A DNA stretch of 64,000 nucleotides from Micromonospora terminaliae (GTDB lineage Bacteria; Actinomycetota; Actinomycetes; Mycobacteriales; Micromonosporaceae), in assembly GCF_009671205.1 (NCBI RefSeq), contig NZ_CP045309.1, forward strand, positions 1,426,001-1,490,000, written 5' to 3'. A program made the position numbers and the translations under genes. The notes below the pieces were generated by a model. That model saw only the letters and a program-made list of their open reading frames with translations. It did not search any database and was not told where the DNA came from. The number at the start of each line of letters is the position of its first letter. The stretch's first letter is position 1. Below, in pieces: positions 10,633 to 22,208 of the stretch.

Positions 10633-10833
10633 CGCGTCTCCCTCGGACCTCGTCGTCACCGGTTCAGGCGAGTCTGTCCGATCCGCACGGCCCGCGACCA
10701 GCCCGAACTTCAGATCACGACCGGACGATCATTCACGTCGACCCGTCGGGCGGATTCCGCGAACCGTCGCGTTGCGATCTTGGCGAGCCGCCGTTCGTCG
10801 CGGACGGTGAGCCGCCACGATTCGCGTCACCCC

Positions 10834-11274
10834 TCAGGAGTCCATCGGGGGTAGGACAAACGCCGTGGAGACCGCCAGCTCCCGGTCGAGCACCTCGGCG
10901 CGGGGGACGAAGACCATCGCCCGGCCCTCGCCGAGCACCACGTCCTCCTGGGTGGCGTCGGTGGTGCCGTGGAAGGCGTGCACCGTGACCGTGTGCGGGA
11001 AGCCCTCCTCGTACGGCCGCGGGCCGCTCCACAGAGGGCGCAGCTCGCCGGCGGTCAGGCCGGTCTCCTCCAGCAGTTCCCGGCGGGCGGCCTCCTCCGG
11101 CGTCTCGCCGGGCTCGATGCGGCCCCCGGGCAGACTCCACTGGTTCGGGGAGACGGGCGCGTGCTCGTCCCGGTGCTGCAGAAGGATCGCGCCGGAGGTG
11201 TTCACGAGCAGGACGATCGCCACTTCGTAGGAGGCCATTTGTGGATCATGCCATGCGGCATTCGCGTGGGGCAT
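10834..11274 (-). CDS. Nudix hydrolase
   Basis: This protein has 146 residues from ATG 11274, which has GGAG about 9 bp upstream. The full Nudix box is residues 51-73: [18 protein letters not shown] then LEETGL, with the REXXEE metal-binding core. The fold is a single Nudix domain; proteins of this size remove nucleoside diphosphates linked to another group, or clean up oxidised nucleotides. The exact substrate is not predictable. A 12-bp inverted repeat covers the chosen start codon, and an alternative start at ATG 11238 (MASYEV) lies just beyond that hairpin but has no clear ribosome site. Confidence 0.88.
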   Translation of the reverse strand: MPHANAAWHDPQMASYEVAIVLLVNTSGAILLQHRDEHAPVSPNQWSLPGGRIEPGETPEEAARRELLEETGLTAGELRPLWSGPRPYEEGFPHTVTVHAFHGTTDATQEDVVLGEGRAMVFVPRAEVLDRELAVSTAFVLPPMDS

Positions 11275-11281
11275 GATCCAC
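11241..11281. promoter_or_regulatory. Inverted repeat over the Nudix gene start codon
   Basis: Two perfect 12-bp arms (11241-11252 and 11270-11281) are separated by 17 bases. In the transcript one arm contains the ATG at 11274 and touches the GGAG ribosome site, so folding would hide the start. As DNA it could also be an operator. Confidence 0.55.
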
Positions 11282-11294
11282 TCCAGCTCCCCGT

Positions 11295-11329
11295 GGTGGC
11301 GGTGTCCGAACGTGTCGGACGCCGCCACC
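11295..11329. terminator. Long hairpin between GT4 gene and Nudix gene
   Basis: Arms 11295-11309 and 11315-11329 match at 14 of 15 positions around a 5-base loop. Further pairing of flanking CCAGCTCC and AGCTGG is possible. It lies 40 bp after the GT4 stop on the minus strand and probably ends that transcript. Confidence 0.65.
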
Positions 11330-11368
11330 TCGGCGAGCTGGAGCTGGAGCCGATCAGCCCCGGCGGGG

Positions 11369-12766
11369 TCAGCGCAGGCCGGCGGCGGCCAGCAGGTTGC
11401 CCTCGGGCCGGGCGGGCAGGGTCCGGCCCGCGGTCATCCGCTGCTCGGCGCGGGCGGCCGTGAACGCCGGGTCGCCCGCGATGGCCGCAGCGTACGCGGC
11501 GGCGGTGCGGGACGCGATGGCCGACCAGCCGTACTGCTCGTGGACCATGGTGCGGGCGCGCCGGGCGAGCAGCCGCGCCCGGTCCCGGTCCGACAGCAGC
11601 GTGTGCACCGCCTCGGCGAGCCCCTCCGGGTCCTGCGGCGCGAAGGTCAGCCCGGTCACGCCCGGCTCGACGATCTCGGCCAGCCCGCCGGTGCGGGCCA
11701 CCGCGAGCGGCGCGCCGGCGGCCGCGCCCTCCAGGGCCACCATGCCGAACGGCTCGTAGATGCTGGGCACCGCGAAGCAGTCCGAGGCGGCCATCACGGC
11801 GGGCAGGTCGGTGCCGCCGAGGAAGCCCGGCATGCTCACCGTGCCGCCCAGCCCGAGCCGGCGCACCTCGTCCTCCAGGGTCGCCCGGTACGGCCCGTCG
11901 CCGACGATCACGGCGCGCAGCCCCGGGTGCCGGTCGCGGAGCCGGGGCAGCCCGGCGAGGAGGTGCTGCACGCCCTTCTCGTAGACGAGTCGGCCGGCGA
12001 AGGTGACCAGCGGGCCGTCCCCGGCGAACCGGGCCCGGGCGGCGGCGACGGCCGGGCCGGGCACCCGCCAGCGGTGCGGCTCCACCCCGTTGGGGACCAC
12101 GTCGACCCGGGCGGGGTCCACCCCGAACAGCGCGCCCACCTCGTCGCGCATGTAGCCGGAGCAGACGATCACCCGGCCCGACTCGGTGGCCAGCCAGTGC
12201 TCGACGCCGTGGATGGTGCGGTTCATCTCCTCGGGCAGCCAGCCCTGGTGCCGGCCGGCCTCGGTGGCGTGGATGGTGCTGACCAGCGGCACGTCCAGGT
12301 GCTCGCGCAGGGTCATGGCGGTGTGCGCGACCAGCCAGTCGTGGGCGTGGATGACGTCGTACGCGCCGGACTCGGCGGCGCGCAGGGCGGCCCGGGTGAG
12401 GGTGTGGTTGAAGGCCATGGTCCAGGCGAGCAGCGAACCGGTGGCGAGCGGGAAGGTGACCGGGTCCTCGGCGGCGCGGACGATGCGCACGCCGTCGGCG
12501 TACTCCTCCAGCGGCGCGCCGTCGGCGTGCCGGGTGACGACGGTGACCTCGTGGCCGGCGGCGGCCAGGGCGACGGAGAGGGCGTGCACGTGGCGGCCGA
12601 GGCCACCGACGAGCACCGGCGGGTACTCCCACGACAGCATGAGGATTCGCCGAGTCCGCGGCGGCACACCGGGCTGCGGCGGGATGGTGGGGCGGGAGGT
12701 GAGGGTGGGCCGGTGGGTCCGGTCCGTCGCGGTGGCGGGCTGGGCGCCGACCCGCAGGGTGGTCAC
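11369..12766 (-). CDS. GT4-family glycosyltransferase, probable alpha-glucan or surface sugar synthesis
   Basis: The 465-residue protein starts at GTG 12766 with GGAG 9 bp upstream. A flexible N-terminus (about 40 residues) precedes the GT-B fold: [20 protein letters not shown] is the glycogen-synthase-like donor-loop region of GT4. The C-terminal half has the GT4 EX7E-type motif in [16 protein letters not shown] and VGDGPY before it. It is divergent from glgX-treY-treZ, so a role in glycogen or other alpha-glucan metabolism is a fair inference. Capsule or glycolipid synthesis cannot be excluded. Confidence 0.82.
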   Translation of the reverse strand: MTTLRVGAQPATATDRTHRPTLTSRPTIPPQPGVPPRTRRILMLSWEYPPVLVGGLGRHVHALSVALAAAGHEVTVVTRHADGAPLEEYADGVRIVRAAEDPVTFPLATGSLLAWTMAFNHTLTRAALRAAESGAYDVIHAHDWLVAHTAMTLREHLDVPLVSTIHATEAGRHQGWLPEEMNRTIHGVEHWLATESGRVIVCSGYMRDEVGALFGVDPARVDVVPNGVEPHRWRVPGPAVAAARARFAGDGPLVTFAGRLVYEKGVQHLLAGLPRLRDRHPGLRAVIVGDGPYRATLEDEVRRLGLGGTVSMPGFLGGTDLPAVMAASDCFAVPSIYEPFGMVALEGAAAGAPLAVARTGGLAEIVEPGVTGLTFAPQDPEGLAEAVHTLLSDRDRARLLARRARTMVHEQYGWSAIASRTAAAYAAAIAGDPAFTAARAEQRMTAGRTLPARPEGNLLAAAGLR

Positions 12767-13085
12767 ATCGATCTCCGTCCATGCATGCTGCTACGCGCCG
12801 GCGTCAGTGGCGGCGTGGGGAGCGTGGTGGGTCGGCCGAACGGCCGAGGCGGACCCGCGCGGGCACGCGCGTCCGTTATCCAGGAAAGGCCATCCCGCCC
12901 GAACCCGCATCCGGAAAAGGGCGATCGTGACGGACAACACCTGAAGGTTCAGCCGGTCTCAGGTCGGCGGATTTCGGTTACCGTCCGAACGGGTGGATTG
13001 GCGGAGCGTGCCGCGGGGCATAAGCGGCGTGCGCACCGGCGGCCCGCCCGTCCGGTGCGCTCATGATCATGGCCGAAGGAGCGAC
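12767..13085. other. Divergent promoter region between GT4 and glgX
   Basis: This 319-bp stretch holds no gene that I can support. It must contain the promoters of both flanking genes. AAGGAG at 13074-13079 is the ribosome site of glgX. I see no clear operator or riboswitch. Confidence 0.5.
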
Positions 13086-15206
<2,121 letters not shown>

Positions 15207-15208
15207 CC

Positions 15209-17515
15209 ATGCCCGACACCCCTCACCCCCGCAGCACCTACCGCGTCCAGGTCCGCCCCGGCTTCGACCTCGACGCCACCGCCGGTCTCGCCGGCTACCT
15301 GGCCGACCTCGGCGTCACCCACCTCTACAGCGCGCCCCTGCTCACGGCCACCCCCGGCTCGCAGCACGGCTACGACGTGGTGGACCATCGCGCCGTCAAC
15401 CCGGAACTCGGCGGCGAGGGCGGCCGGCAGCGCCTCGTCCGGGCGCTGCGCGCGGCCGGGCTCGGCCTGGTCGTGGACATCGTGCCCAACCACGCCGGGG
15501 TGGCCCGGCCGGCGGCCAACCCCGCCTGGTGGGACGTGCTGCGCCGGGGCCGGTCCTCAGCGTACGCGGACTGGTTCGACATCGACTGGGACCGCGGCCG
15601 GCTGCTCCTGCCGGTGCTCGCCGACACCCCCGACGCGCTCGACGACCTCAAGGTGGTCGACGGGGAGCTCCGCTACCACGAGCACCGCTTCCCGATCGCC
15701 GACGGCACCGGCGACGGGACGCCCCAGGAGGTGCACGACCGGCAGCACTACGAGCTGGTCGACTGGCGGCGCGGCGACACCGAGCTGACGTACCGCCGGT
15801 TCTTCGCCGTGTCCGACCTGGCCGGGCTGCGGGTGGAGGACCCGGAGGTCTTCCAGGCCACCCACGCCGAGATCCTGCGCTGGGCCGCCGCCGGCGACCT
15901 CGACGGCATCCGGGTCGACCACCCGGACGGGCTGCGCGACCCCGCCGGCTACCTGGCCCGGCTGCGCGCCGCCGCGCCCGGCGTGTGGCTGATCGTGGAG
16001 AAGATCCTCGAGTACGGCGAGGAGCTGCCGGACTGGCCGGTCGACGGCACCACCGGCTATGACGCCCTGGCCGCGGCGGGCGGGCTCTTCGTCGACCCGG
16101 ACGCCGAGGCGGACTTCACTGCGCTGGACGGCCGGCTCACCGGCCGGCACACCTCGTGGCAGGACCTCACCCACGACACCAAGCTGGCGGCCGCCACGCG
16201 GCTGCTCGCCGCCGAGCTGACCCGGCTGGCCGCCCTCGTCCCCGAGCTGCCCGCCGAGCAGGCCCGGGCGGCCCTCGCCGAGCTGGCCGCGGCCTTCCCG
16301 GTCTACCGCGGCTACCCGCCGGAGGGCACCCGGCACCTGGCCGCCGCCCGCGCCGAGGCGGGCCGCCGCCGCCCCGACCTGACGACCGTGCTGGACGCGG
16401 TCACCGCCCGGCTCCGCGACCCCGGGCACGAGCTGGCCGCCCGCTTCCCGCAGCTCTCCGGCGCGGTCATGGCCAAGGGCGTGGAGGACACCGCCTACTA
16501 CCGGTGGAGCCGGTTCGTGGCCCTCAACGAGGTGGGCGGCAGCCCCGCCCACTTCGGCGTGCCGCCGGCCGAGTTCCACCGCTTCGCCGCCGCCCGGCAG
16601 GTGCGGTGGCCGGCGAGCATGACCACGCTCTCCACCCACGACACCAAGCGCGGCGAGGACGTCCGGGCCCGGCTCGCCGTCCTGTCCGAGCTGCCCGGGC
16701 GCTGGGCCGAGCGGGTCGCCGACTGGATGTCTCGCGCCCCGCTGGCCGACCCGGCCCTCGCCCACCTGCTGTGGCAGACCGCCGTCGGCGCCTGGCCCGT
16801 CGAGCGCGAGCGCCTGCACGGGTACGCGGAGAAGGCCGCCCGCGAGGCGTCCGTGTCGACGAGCTGGGCCGACCCGGACCCGGCGTTCGAGCACGAGCTG
16901 CACGCCCTGGTCGACCGGATGTACGACGACCCGGAGCTGCACGCCCAGCTCACCGCGTTCGCCGCCGAGATCACCCCGGCCGGCTGGTCCAACTCGCTCG
17001 GTCAGAAGCTGGTCCAGCTCGCCATGCCCGGGGTGCCGGACACCTACCAGGGCACCGAGCTGTGGGAGAACTCCCTGGTCGACCCGGACAACCGCCGCCC
17101 GGTCGACTTCGCCGTACGCCGGGAGCTGCTGGCCCGGCTCGACGCCGGCTGGCAGCCGGCGGTGGCCGCCGACGGCGCGGCCAAGCTGCTCGTGGTCTCG
17201 CGGACCCTGCGGCTGCGCCGGGCCCACCCTGAGCTGTTCACCGGCTACCGGCCGGTGCCGGCGCACGGGCCGGCCGGGGCACACGCGGTGGCCTTCGACC
17301 GGGGCGGCGCGATCGCGGTGGCCACCCGCCTGCCGCTGCGGCTGGCCCACGACGGCGGATGGCGCGACACGACGCTGGCGATTTCCGGCAACAGTGTTAC
17401 CGACGTGTTCACCGGTCGGGTCTACAGTGGGTCTGAGCTGCTGATGCACGATCTGCTGAGCACCTATCCCGTCGCCCTCCTCGCTCCCACCGACTCCGTG
17501 GAGGCTGCCGCATGA
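15209..17515 (+). CDS. treY: Maltooligosyltrehalose synthase TreY
   Basis: This 768-residue GH13 enzyme turns the reducing-end alpha-1,4 bond of a maltooligosaccharide into an alpha,alpha-1,1 bond. RVQVRPGFDLDATAGLAGYL and VTHLYSAPLLTATPGSQHGY are the N-terminal signature. DIVPNHAG, LDGIRVDHPDGL (nucleophile Asp), WLIVEKIL (acid Glu) and TLSTHDTKRGEDVRARL (third Asp) are the catalytic regions. It starts 2 bp after the glgX stop, and its own stop overlaps the treZ start as ATGA, so the three enzymes are translationally coupled. Confidence 0.96.
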   Translation: MPDTPHPRSTYRVQVRPGFDLDATAGLAGYLADLGVTHLYSAPLLTATPGSQHGYDVVDHRAVNPELGGEGGRQRLVRALRAAGLGLVVDIVPNHAGVARPAANPAWWDVLRRGRSSAYADWFDIDWDRGRLLLPVLADTPDALDDLKVVDGELRYHEHRFPIADGTGDGTPQEVHDRQHYELVDWRRGDTELTYRRFFAVSDLAGLRVEDPEVFQATHAEILRWAAAGDLDGIRVDHPDGLRDPAGYLARLRAAAPGVWLIVEKILEYGEELPDWPVDGTTGYDALAAAGGLFVDPDAEADFTALDGRLTGRHTSWQDLTHDTKLAAATRLLAAELTRLAALVPELPAEQARAALAELAAAFPVYRGYPPEGTRHLAAARAEAGRRRPDLTTVLDAVTARLRDPGHELAARFPQLSGAVMAKGVEDTAYYRWSRFVALNEVGGSPAHFGVPPAEFHRFAAARQVRWPASMTTLSTHDTKRGEDVRARLAVLSELPGRWAERVADWMSRAPLADPALAHLLWQTAVGAWPVERERLHGYAEKAAREASVSTSWADPDPAFEHELHALVDRMYDDPELHAQLTAFAAEITPAGWSNSLGQKLVQLAMPGVPDTYQGTELWENSLVDPDNRRPVDFAVRRELLARLDAGWQPAVAADGAAKLLVVSRTLRLRRAHPELFTGYRPVPAHGPAGAHAVAFDRGGAIAVATRLPLRLAHDGGWRDTTLAISGNSVTDVFTGRVYSGSELLMHDLLSTYPVALLAPTDSVEAAA

Positions 17516-19245
17516 CCGAGTTCACCGTGTGGGCGCCCGCAGCCGCCCGGGTGCGGCTGCGGCTGCCCGGCGTCGCCGACCACGAGATGCGCTCCGGTGC
17601 GGGCGGCTGGTGGCGGGTCGAGGTGCCCGGCGCCGGAACGGGCACCGACTACGCCTTCCTGCTGGACGACGACGACCAGGCCCTGCCCGACCCCCGCTCG
17701 GCGTGGCAGCCGCAGGGCGTGCACGGGCCGAGCCGCCGCTACGACCACGCGGCGTTCGACTGGACCGACCAGGGCTGGACCGGCCGGCAGCTGCCCGGCA
17801 GCGTCCTCTACGAGCTGCACATCGGCACCTTCACCCCCGAGGGCACCTTCGACGCGGCGATCGGCCGTCTCGACCACCTGGTCGACCTCGGCGTCGACCT
17901 CGTCGAGCTGCTGCCGGTCAACGCCTTCAACGGCGAGCACAACTGGGGCTACGACGGCGTCTGCTGGTACGCGCCGCACGAACCCTACGGCGGGCCGGAC
18001 GGGCTCAAGCGCTTCGTCGACGCGGCGCACGCCAAGGGGCTGGGGGTGATCCTCGACGTCGTCTACAACCATTTCGGGCCCTCCGGGGCCTACGCGCCGC
18101 GCTTCGCGCCGTACCTCACCGAGCAGAGCAACACCTGGGGCCGCACCGTCAACCTGGACGGGCCGCACTCCGACGGGGTGCGCCGCTACATCGTCGACAG
18201 CGTGCTCATGTGGCTGCGCGACTACCACGTCGACGGGCTGCGGCTCGACGCCGTACACGCCATGCCGGACTCCCGGGCCACCCACCTCCTCGAGGAGGTG
18301 GCGACCGAGGTGGAGGCCCTGTCCACCCACCTGGGCCGGCCACTGTCGCTGATCGCCGAGAGCGACCTCAACGACCCGAAGCTGATCACCCCGCGGGAGG
18401 GCGGCGGCTACGGGCTGCACGCCCAGTGGAACGACGACGCCCACCACGCGCTGCACACCCTGCTCACCGGGGAACGGCAGGGCTACTACGGCGACTTCGG
18501 CTCCCTGGAGTGCCTCACCGAGGTGCTCACCGGCGCGTTCTTCCACGCCGGCACCTGGTCCAGCTTCCGCAACCGCAGCCACGGCCGGCCCGTCGACCGG
18601 CAGCGCACGCCGGGGCACCGCTTCGTGGCGTACCTGCAGAACCACGACCAGATCGGCAACCGGGCCACCGGCGACCGGATCTCCCAGACCCTCTCCGCCG
18701 GGCTGCTGCGCGTCGGCGCCACCCTCCTGATGACCGCGCCCTTCACGCCGATGCTGTTCATGGGGGAGGAGTGGGCGGCCAGCACGCCGTGGCAGTTCTT
18801 CACCAGCCACCCCGAGCCGGAGCTGGCCACCGCCGTGGCGGCCGGGCGGCGGCGGGAGTTCGCGGCGCACGGCTGGCCGCCGGGCGACGTGCCCGACCCG
18901 CAGGACCCGCAGACCTTCGTGCGGTCCCGGCTCGACTGGGCCGAGCTGGACAAGCCCGAGCACCGGGAGATGTACGACTTCTACCGGCGGCTCATCGCGC
19001 TGCGCAAGCGCCGCCCCGACCTCTCCGACCCCCGGCTCCACCAGGTCGACGTCCGCCACGGCGACCAGTTCCTGCTGATGCGGCGGGGCGGCACCCTCGT
19101 GGTGGCGAACCTGGCCGGCAAGCCGCAGCGGATCAACCTGCCCGGTGTGGTGCGCCGGGTGCTGCTCGCCACCTCCGAGGGCGTCACCGTGATGCGCGAC
19201 GGGATCGAGCTGCCACCGGAGTCCGCCGCCGTCGTGGCGCTTTGA
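17512..19245 (+). CDS. treZ: Maltooligosyltrehalose trehalohydrolase TreZ
   Basis: The 577-residue enzyme releases trehalose from the product of TreY. An N-terminal domain (EFTVWAPAAARVRLRLPG) precedes a GH13 barrel: VLYELHIGTFTPEGTF, VILDVVYNHFGPSG, VDGLRLDAVHAMPD (nucleophile Asp), LIAESDLNDP (acid Glu) and YLQNHDQIGNRATG (third Asp). FTPMLFMGEEWAASTPWQFF is typical of TreZ. Together with GlgX and TreY it completes trehalose formation from glycogen, which serves stress protection or carbon storage. It ends 3 bp before the convergent SARP gene, without a visible terminator. Confidence 0.96.
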   Translation: MTEFTVWAPAAARVRLRLPGVADHEMRSGAGGWWRVEVPGAGTGTDYAFLLDDDDQALPDPRSAWQPQGVHGPSRRYDHAAFDWTDQGWTGRQLPGSVLYELHIGTFTPEGTFDAAIGRLDHLVDLGVDLVELLPVNAFNGEHNWGYDGVCWYAPHEPYGGPDGLKRFVDAAHAKGLGVILDVVYNHFGPSGAYAPRFAPYLTEQSNTWGRTVNLDGPHSDGVRRYIVDSVLMWLRDYHVDGLRLDAVHAMPDSRATHLLEEVATEVEALSTHLGRPLSLIAESDLNDPKLITPREGGGYGLHAQWNDDAHHALHTLLTGERQGYYGDFGSLECLTEVLTGAFFHAGTWSSFRNRSHGRPVDRQRTPGHRFVAYLQNHDQIGNRATGDRISQTLSAGLLRVGATLLMTAPFTPMLFMGEEWAASTPWQFFTSHPEPELATAVAAGRRREFAAHGWPPGDVPDPQDPQTFVRSRLDWAELDKPEHREMYDFYRRLIALRKRRPDLSDPRLHQVDVRHGDQFLLMRRGGTLVVANLAGKPQRINLPGVVRRVLLATSEGVTVMRDGIELPPESAAVVAL

Positions 19246-19248
19246 TCC

Positions 19249-22098
19249 TCACCGTTCGGGGCACGCGGTCAGCTTCCGCCGTACCGCCTCGGAGTCGGTG
19301 TGGCCGAGCTCCTCGAACAGCGCGAGGGACCGCCGCCAGGAGTCCCGGGCGGCGTCCGGCCGGCCGGCGGCGGCCCACGTGTCGCCGAGATGGTCCAGCA
19401 CGATGCCTTCGGCGTGCCGGTCACCCATCTCGGCGAAGAGGCGCAGCGCCTCCTGGAAGCAGTCGACGGCCTGCTCGTACTCGCCCAGGTGGTGGTGGGC
19501 GAAGCCGATGCTGTCCCACGTGTTGGCCTGCCCGTAGGCGCTGCCGACCTGCTGGGACAGGGCGAGCGCCTGGCGGCAGAAGGTGATCGCCTCGTGGTGC
19601 TCGCCGAGCTGGGAGTGGTACCAGCCGATCGCGTTGAGCGCGACCGCCTGCTTGAGCGGGCTACCGACCCGCTCGTAGAGGGCGAGGCTGCGCCGCGCGT
19701 GCGGGAGGGCCTCGCGGGGCTGCCGCTGCCGGTCCTGGAGCATGCTGAGGTCGAAGTGGGTGTGCGCCCGCCCCTCGTCGTCACCCAGCGCGGCGAACAG
19801 GTCCAGTGCCGCGAGCAGGTTGGTCTGCGCCTCGGCGTACCAGCCGAGGTTGGAGCACGCCCCGGCCAGGAGCCGGTGCGCCTGGGCCTGTGCCGGGCGG
19901 TCACCCAGCCGCCGGGTCGACTCGACCGCCCGGCGGGCCACCGTGGCCCAGTCGTGCCAGTGGCCCTGCCGGTCGAAGTAGGTGGCCAGGGTCCACGAGA
20001 GCTGCCCGGTCGGGGCGTCGAGACCGTTGCCGCCGGCGTACTCGATGGTCGCGAGAAGCACCTGGTGCTCGCGGGTGAACCAGGCCAGCGCCGCCGCGAG
20101 GTCCTCGAGCCGCTCGGCGGCCACCCCGGGTCCGGCGGGGGGCAGGGTCAGCGGATCGCGCTGCGGGGACAGCAGCAGCGCCGCCGCGTGCGCGGTGTGC
20201 AGGTGGTGGTCGACCAGCCGGCACAGCGCGGCGCGGGAACCGGCCGGGTCCCCGGCTGTCCGTTCGACCGCGAACACCCGGACCAGGTCGTGCATGCGGT
20301 ACCGACCCGCGACGTGCTCCTGGACGAGGTGCGCGTCGACGAGCTCGCGCAGCAGCGGGCGCAGCTCGTCCGGCGTACGGGCGGTCAGGCTGGCCGCGGC
20401 GGCGCGACTGATGTCCGGGCCCGGGGCCAGGCCGAGCAGCGTGAAGACCTCCGCCGCCGCGGGTGTCAGCGCCCGCACCGAGCTGGACAGCACCACCCGC
20501 AGGTTCGTTGTCACCTCGTCGCCGTCGAGCACGTCCAGCGGGCTGGCTCCGGTGGTCAGCTCCGCCGCGATCGATGACAGGGCGAGGTCGGGGCGGAGCG
20601 CGGCGCGGGCCGCCACGATCCCGAGAGCCAGCGGCAGGCCGCCGCAGAACCGCAGGATGTCGGCGACGGCGTCCGGCTGCCGCGCCACCCGCGCGGCACC
20701 GACCTGCCGGACGATCAGCTCGTGTGCCTCGCCGTCGGGCAGCACGTCCAGCGGCAGCGGTCGTGCGCCGTGGGTGGTGACGAGGCTGGCCAACTGCCGG
20801 CGGCTGGTCACCAGGACCGCGCTTGTGGGGGTGCCGGGCAGCAGCGGGATCACGGTGGCGGCGTCGCGGGCGTCGTCGAGGACGACGAGCATCCGGCGGC
20901 CGGCGACGAGCGTGCGGTACAGCGACGCCTGGGCCTCCGGCTCGGGCGGGACGCGTGCCGGTTCGACACCGAGCGCTTCGAGGAAGCCGCGCACCACCGC
21001 CGGCCATTCCACGGGGTGCGCGGTCGGGTCGAAGCCGCGCAGGTTGGCGTAGAGCTGCCCGTCGGGAAAGCGGTCGGCGTTGGCGTGCGCCCACCGCAGG
21101 GCGAGCCAGGTCTTGCCGACCCCGCCGCCGCCACCGATGGACGAGATCACCACCGGTGACCCGCCGTCCGGGTGCGCCGCGTCGCCGAGTTGTTCGTCGA
21201 GGCGCGCGAGCTGGGCGGTCCGGCCGGCGAAGACCCCGGGCGATGCCGGTAGCTGCCGGGGCACGGTGCCCGCATGCTGTGCCGCGCTGGGCTGGCCAGG
21301 CGGCGGGCCGGTAGCCGCGGCCGGTTCGGCGCCACCCGCCACGCGGATGTCCGGCGCCGCGAGCACCGGGTCGGCGGTGAGGATCTGCTGGTAGAGCAGT
21401 GCCAGGGGCGGGCTGGGATCCGTGCCGACCTCGGCAGCCAGCCGGCGGCGCATCTGGTGGAACTGCTCGAGCGCGTCGGCCTGCCGCCCGCACCGGTACA
21501 AGGCGAGCATCGCCTGCGCCGCGAGGCGCTCGTCCCACGGGTACCGGCTGCTCAGCGCCAGGACGTCGGGGAGCAGGCGCCCGTGCTGGCCGTGGCGCAG
21601 CGCCAGGTCGTTGCGGTCCAGCGCGGCCGCGAGTCGCTGCCGGTCGAGGGTCTGCCGGTAGGCCACCAACCACGGTGTGGCCAGCCCGTCGAACGCTTCG
21701 CCGCGCCAGAGCCCCAGCGCCTGCTCCAGGCAGCTGATCGCGGTGGCGTCGTCGTCAGTGCGCCCGGCCTGCTCGGTCAGCTCGCGGAAGCGGTGCAGGT
21801 CGACGCGGTCCGGGTCGACCGCGAGCAGGTAGCCGGGATGGCGCCGGACGATGCGGACGTCCTCCGCGCCGGCCAGCGCCTGGCGGAGCCGGGACAGGTA
21901 GCCGCGCACGGTGACCGCGGCGCCGTCCGGAACCTCGTCGCCCCAGACCCGGCTGATGAGCTGTCCGGTCGCGACCGCACGGTTGGGCTCGACCAGCAGG
22001 GCGGCGAGGACGTACTGCTGACGGGCGTGACCGATCCCGACCGCCCGGCCGTCGATCCGGACGTCCAGGTCGCCGAGTACCCGGAACTCCACCGCCAC
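19249..22098 (-). CDS. SARP/AfsR-type transcriptional regulator with NB-ARC and TPR domains
   Basis: This protein has 949 residues. Residues 1-95 form an OmpR-like winged helix (EFRVLGDLDVRIDGRAVGIG, VTVRGYLSRLRQAL) and 100-245 the bacterial transcriptional activation domain, which together define SARP regulators. The NB-ARC ATPase follows: GGGGGVGKTWLALRWA is Walker A (one Gly more than the usual GMGGVGKT) and RMLVVLDDARD is Walker B. The C-terminal 300 residues are TPR helices (ALNAIGWYHSQLGEHHEAI, ANTWDSIGFAHHHLGEYEQA). AfsR-type proteins switch on secondary metabolism or stress genes in response to bound ligands and phosphorylation. No biosynthetic gene cluster lies next to it here. Confidence 0.93.
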   Translation of the reverse strand: MAVEFRVLGDLDVRIDGRAVGIGHARQQYVLAALLVEPNRAVATGQLISRVWGDEVPDGAAVTVRGYLSRLRQALAGAEDVRIVRRHPGYLLAVDPDRVDLHRFRELTEQAGRTDDDATAISCLEQALGLWRGEAFDGLATPWLVAYRQTLDRQRLAAALDRNDLALRHGQHGRLLPDVLALSSRYPWDERLAAQAMLALYRCGRQADALEQFHQMRRRLAAEVGTDPSPPLALLYQQILTADPVLAAPDIRVAGGAEPAAATGPPPGQPSAAQHAGTVPRQLPASPGVFAGRTAQLARLDEQLGDAAHPDGGSPVVISSIGGGGGVGKTWLALRWAHANADRFPDGQLYANLRGFDPTAHPVEWPAVVRGFLEALGVEPARVPPEPEAQASLYRTLVAGRRMLVVLDDARDAATVIPLLPGTPTSAVLVTSRRQLASLVTTHGARPLPLDVLPDGEAHELIVRQVGAARVARQPDAVADILRFCGGLPLALGIVAARAALRPDLALSSIAAELTTGASPLDVLDGDEVTTNLRVVLSSSVRALTPAAAEVFTLLGLAPGPDISRAAAASLTARTPDELRPLLRELVDAHLVQEHVAGRYRMHDLVRVFAVERTAGDPAGSRAALCRLVDHHLHTAHAAALLLSPQRDPLTLPPAGPGVAAERLEDLAAALAWFTREHQVLLATIEYAGGNGLDAPTGQLSWTLATYFDRQGHWHDWATVARRAVESTRRLGDRPAQAQAHRLLAGACSNLGWYAEAQTNLLAALDLFAALGDDEGRAHTHFDLSMLQDRQRQPREALPHARRSLALYERVGSPLKQAVALNAIGWYHSQLGEHHEAITFCRQALALSQQVGSAYGQANTWDSIGFAHHHLGEYEQAVDCFQEALRLFAEMGDRHAEGIVLDHLGDTWAAAGRPDAARDSWRRSLALFEELGHTDSEAVRRKLTACPER

Positions 22099-22208
22099 GG
22101 CCTGTCACGCTATCCGCCGTCGGTGGTGGTGGGAGCGGGCCTGACGAGGATCCGACAGGCGGCCCGCAGGTCTCCATAGCCGACCCGCGGACCGCCGTGC
22201 CGGCCCGA

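Noticed and set aside
19249..22098. Secondary metabolite gene cluster near the SARP regulator
   Set aside because: No polyketide, peptide or terpene synthase genes lie within the flanking 20 kb on either side. The regulator stands alone.
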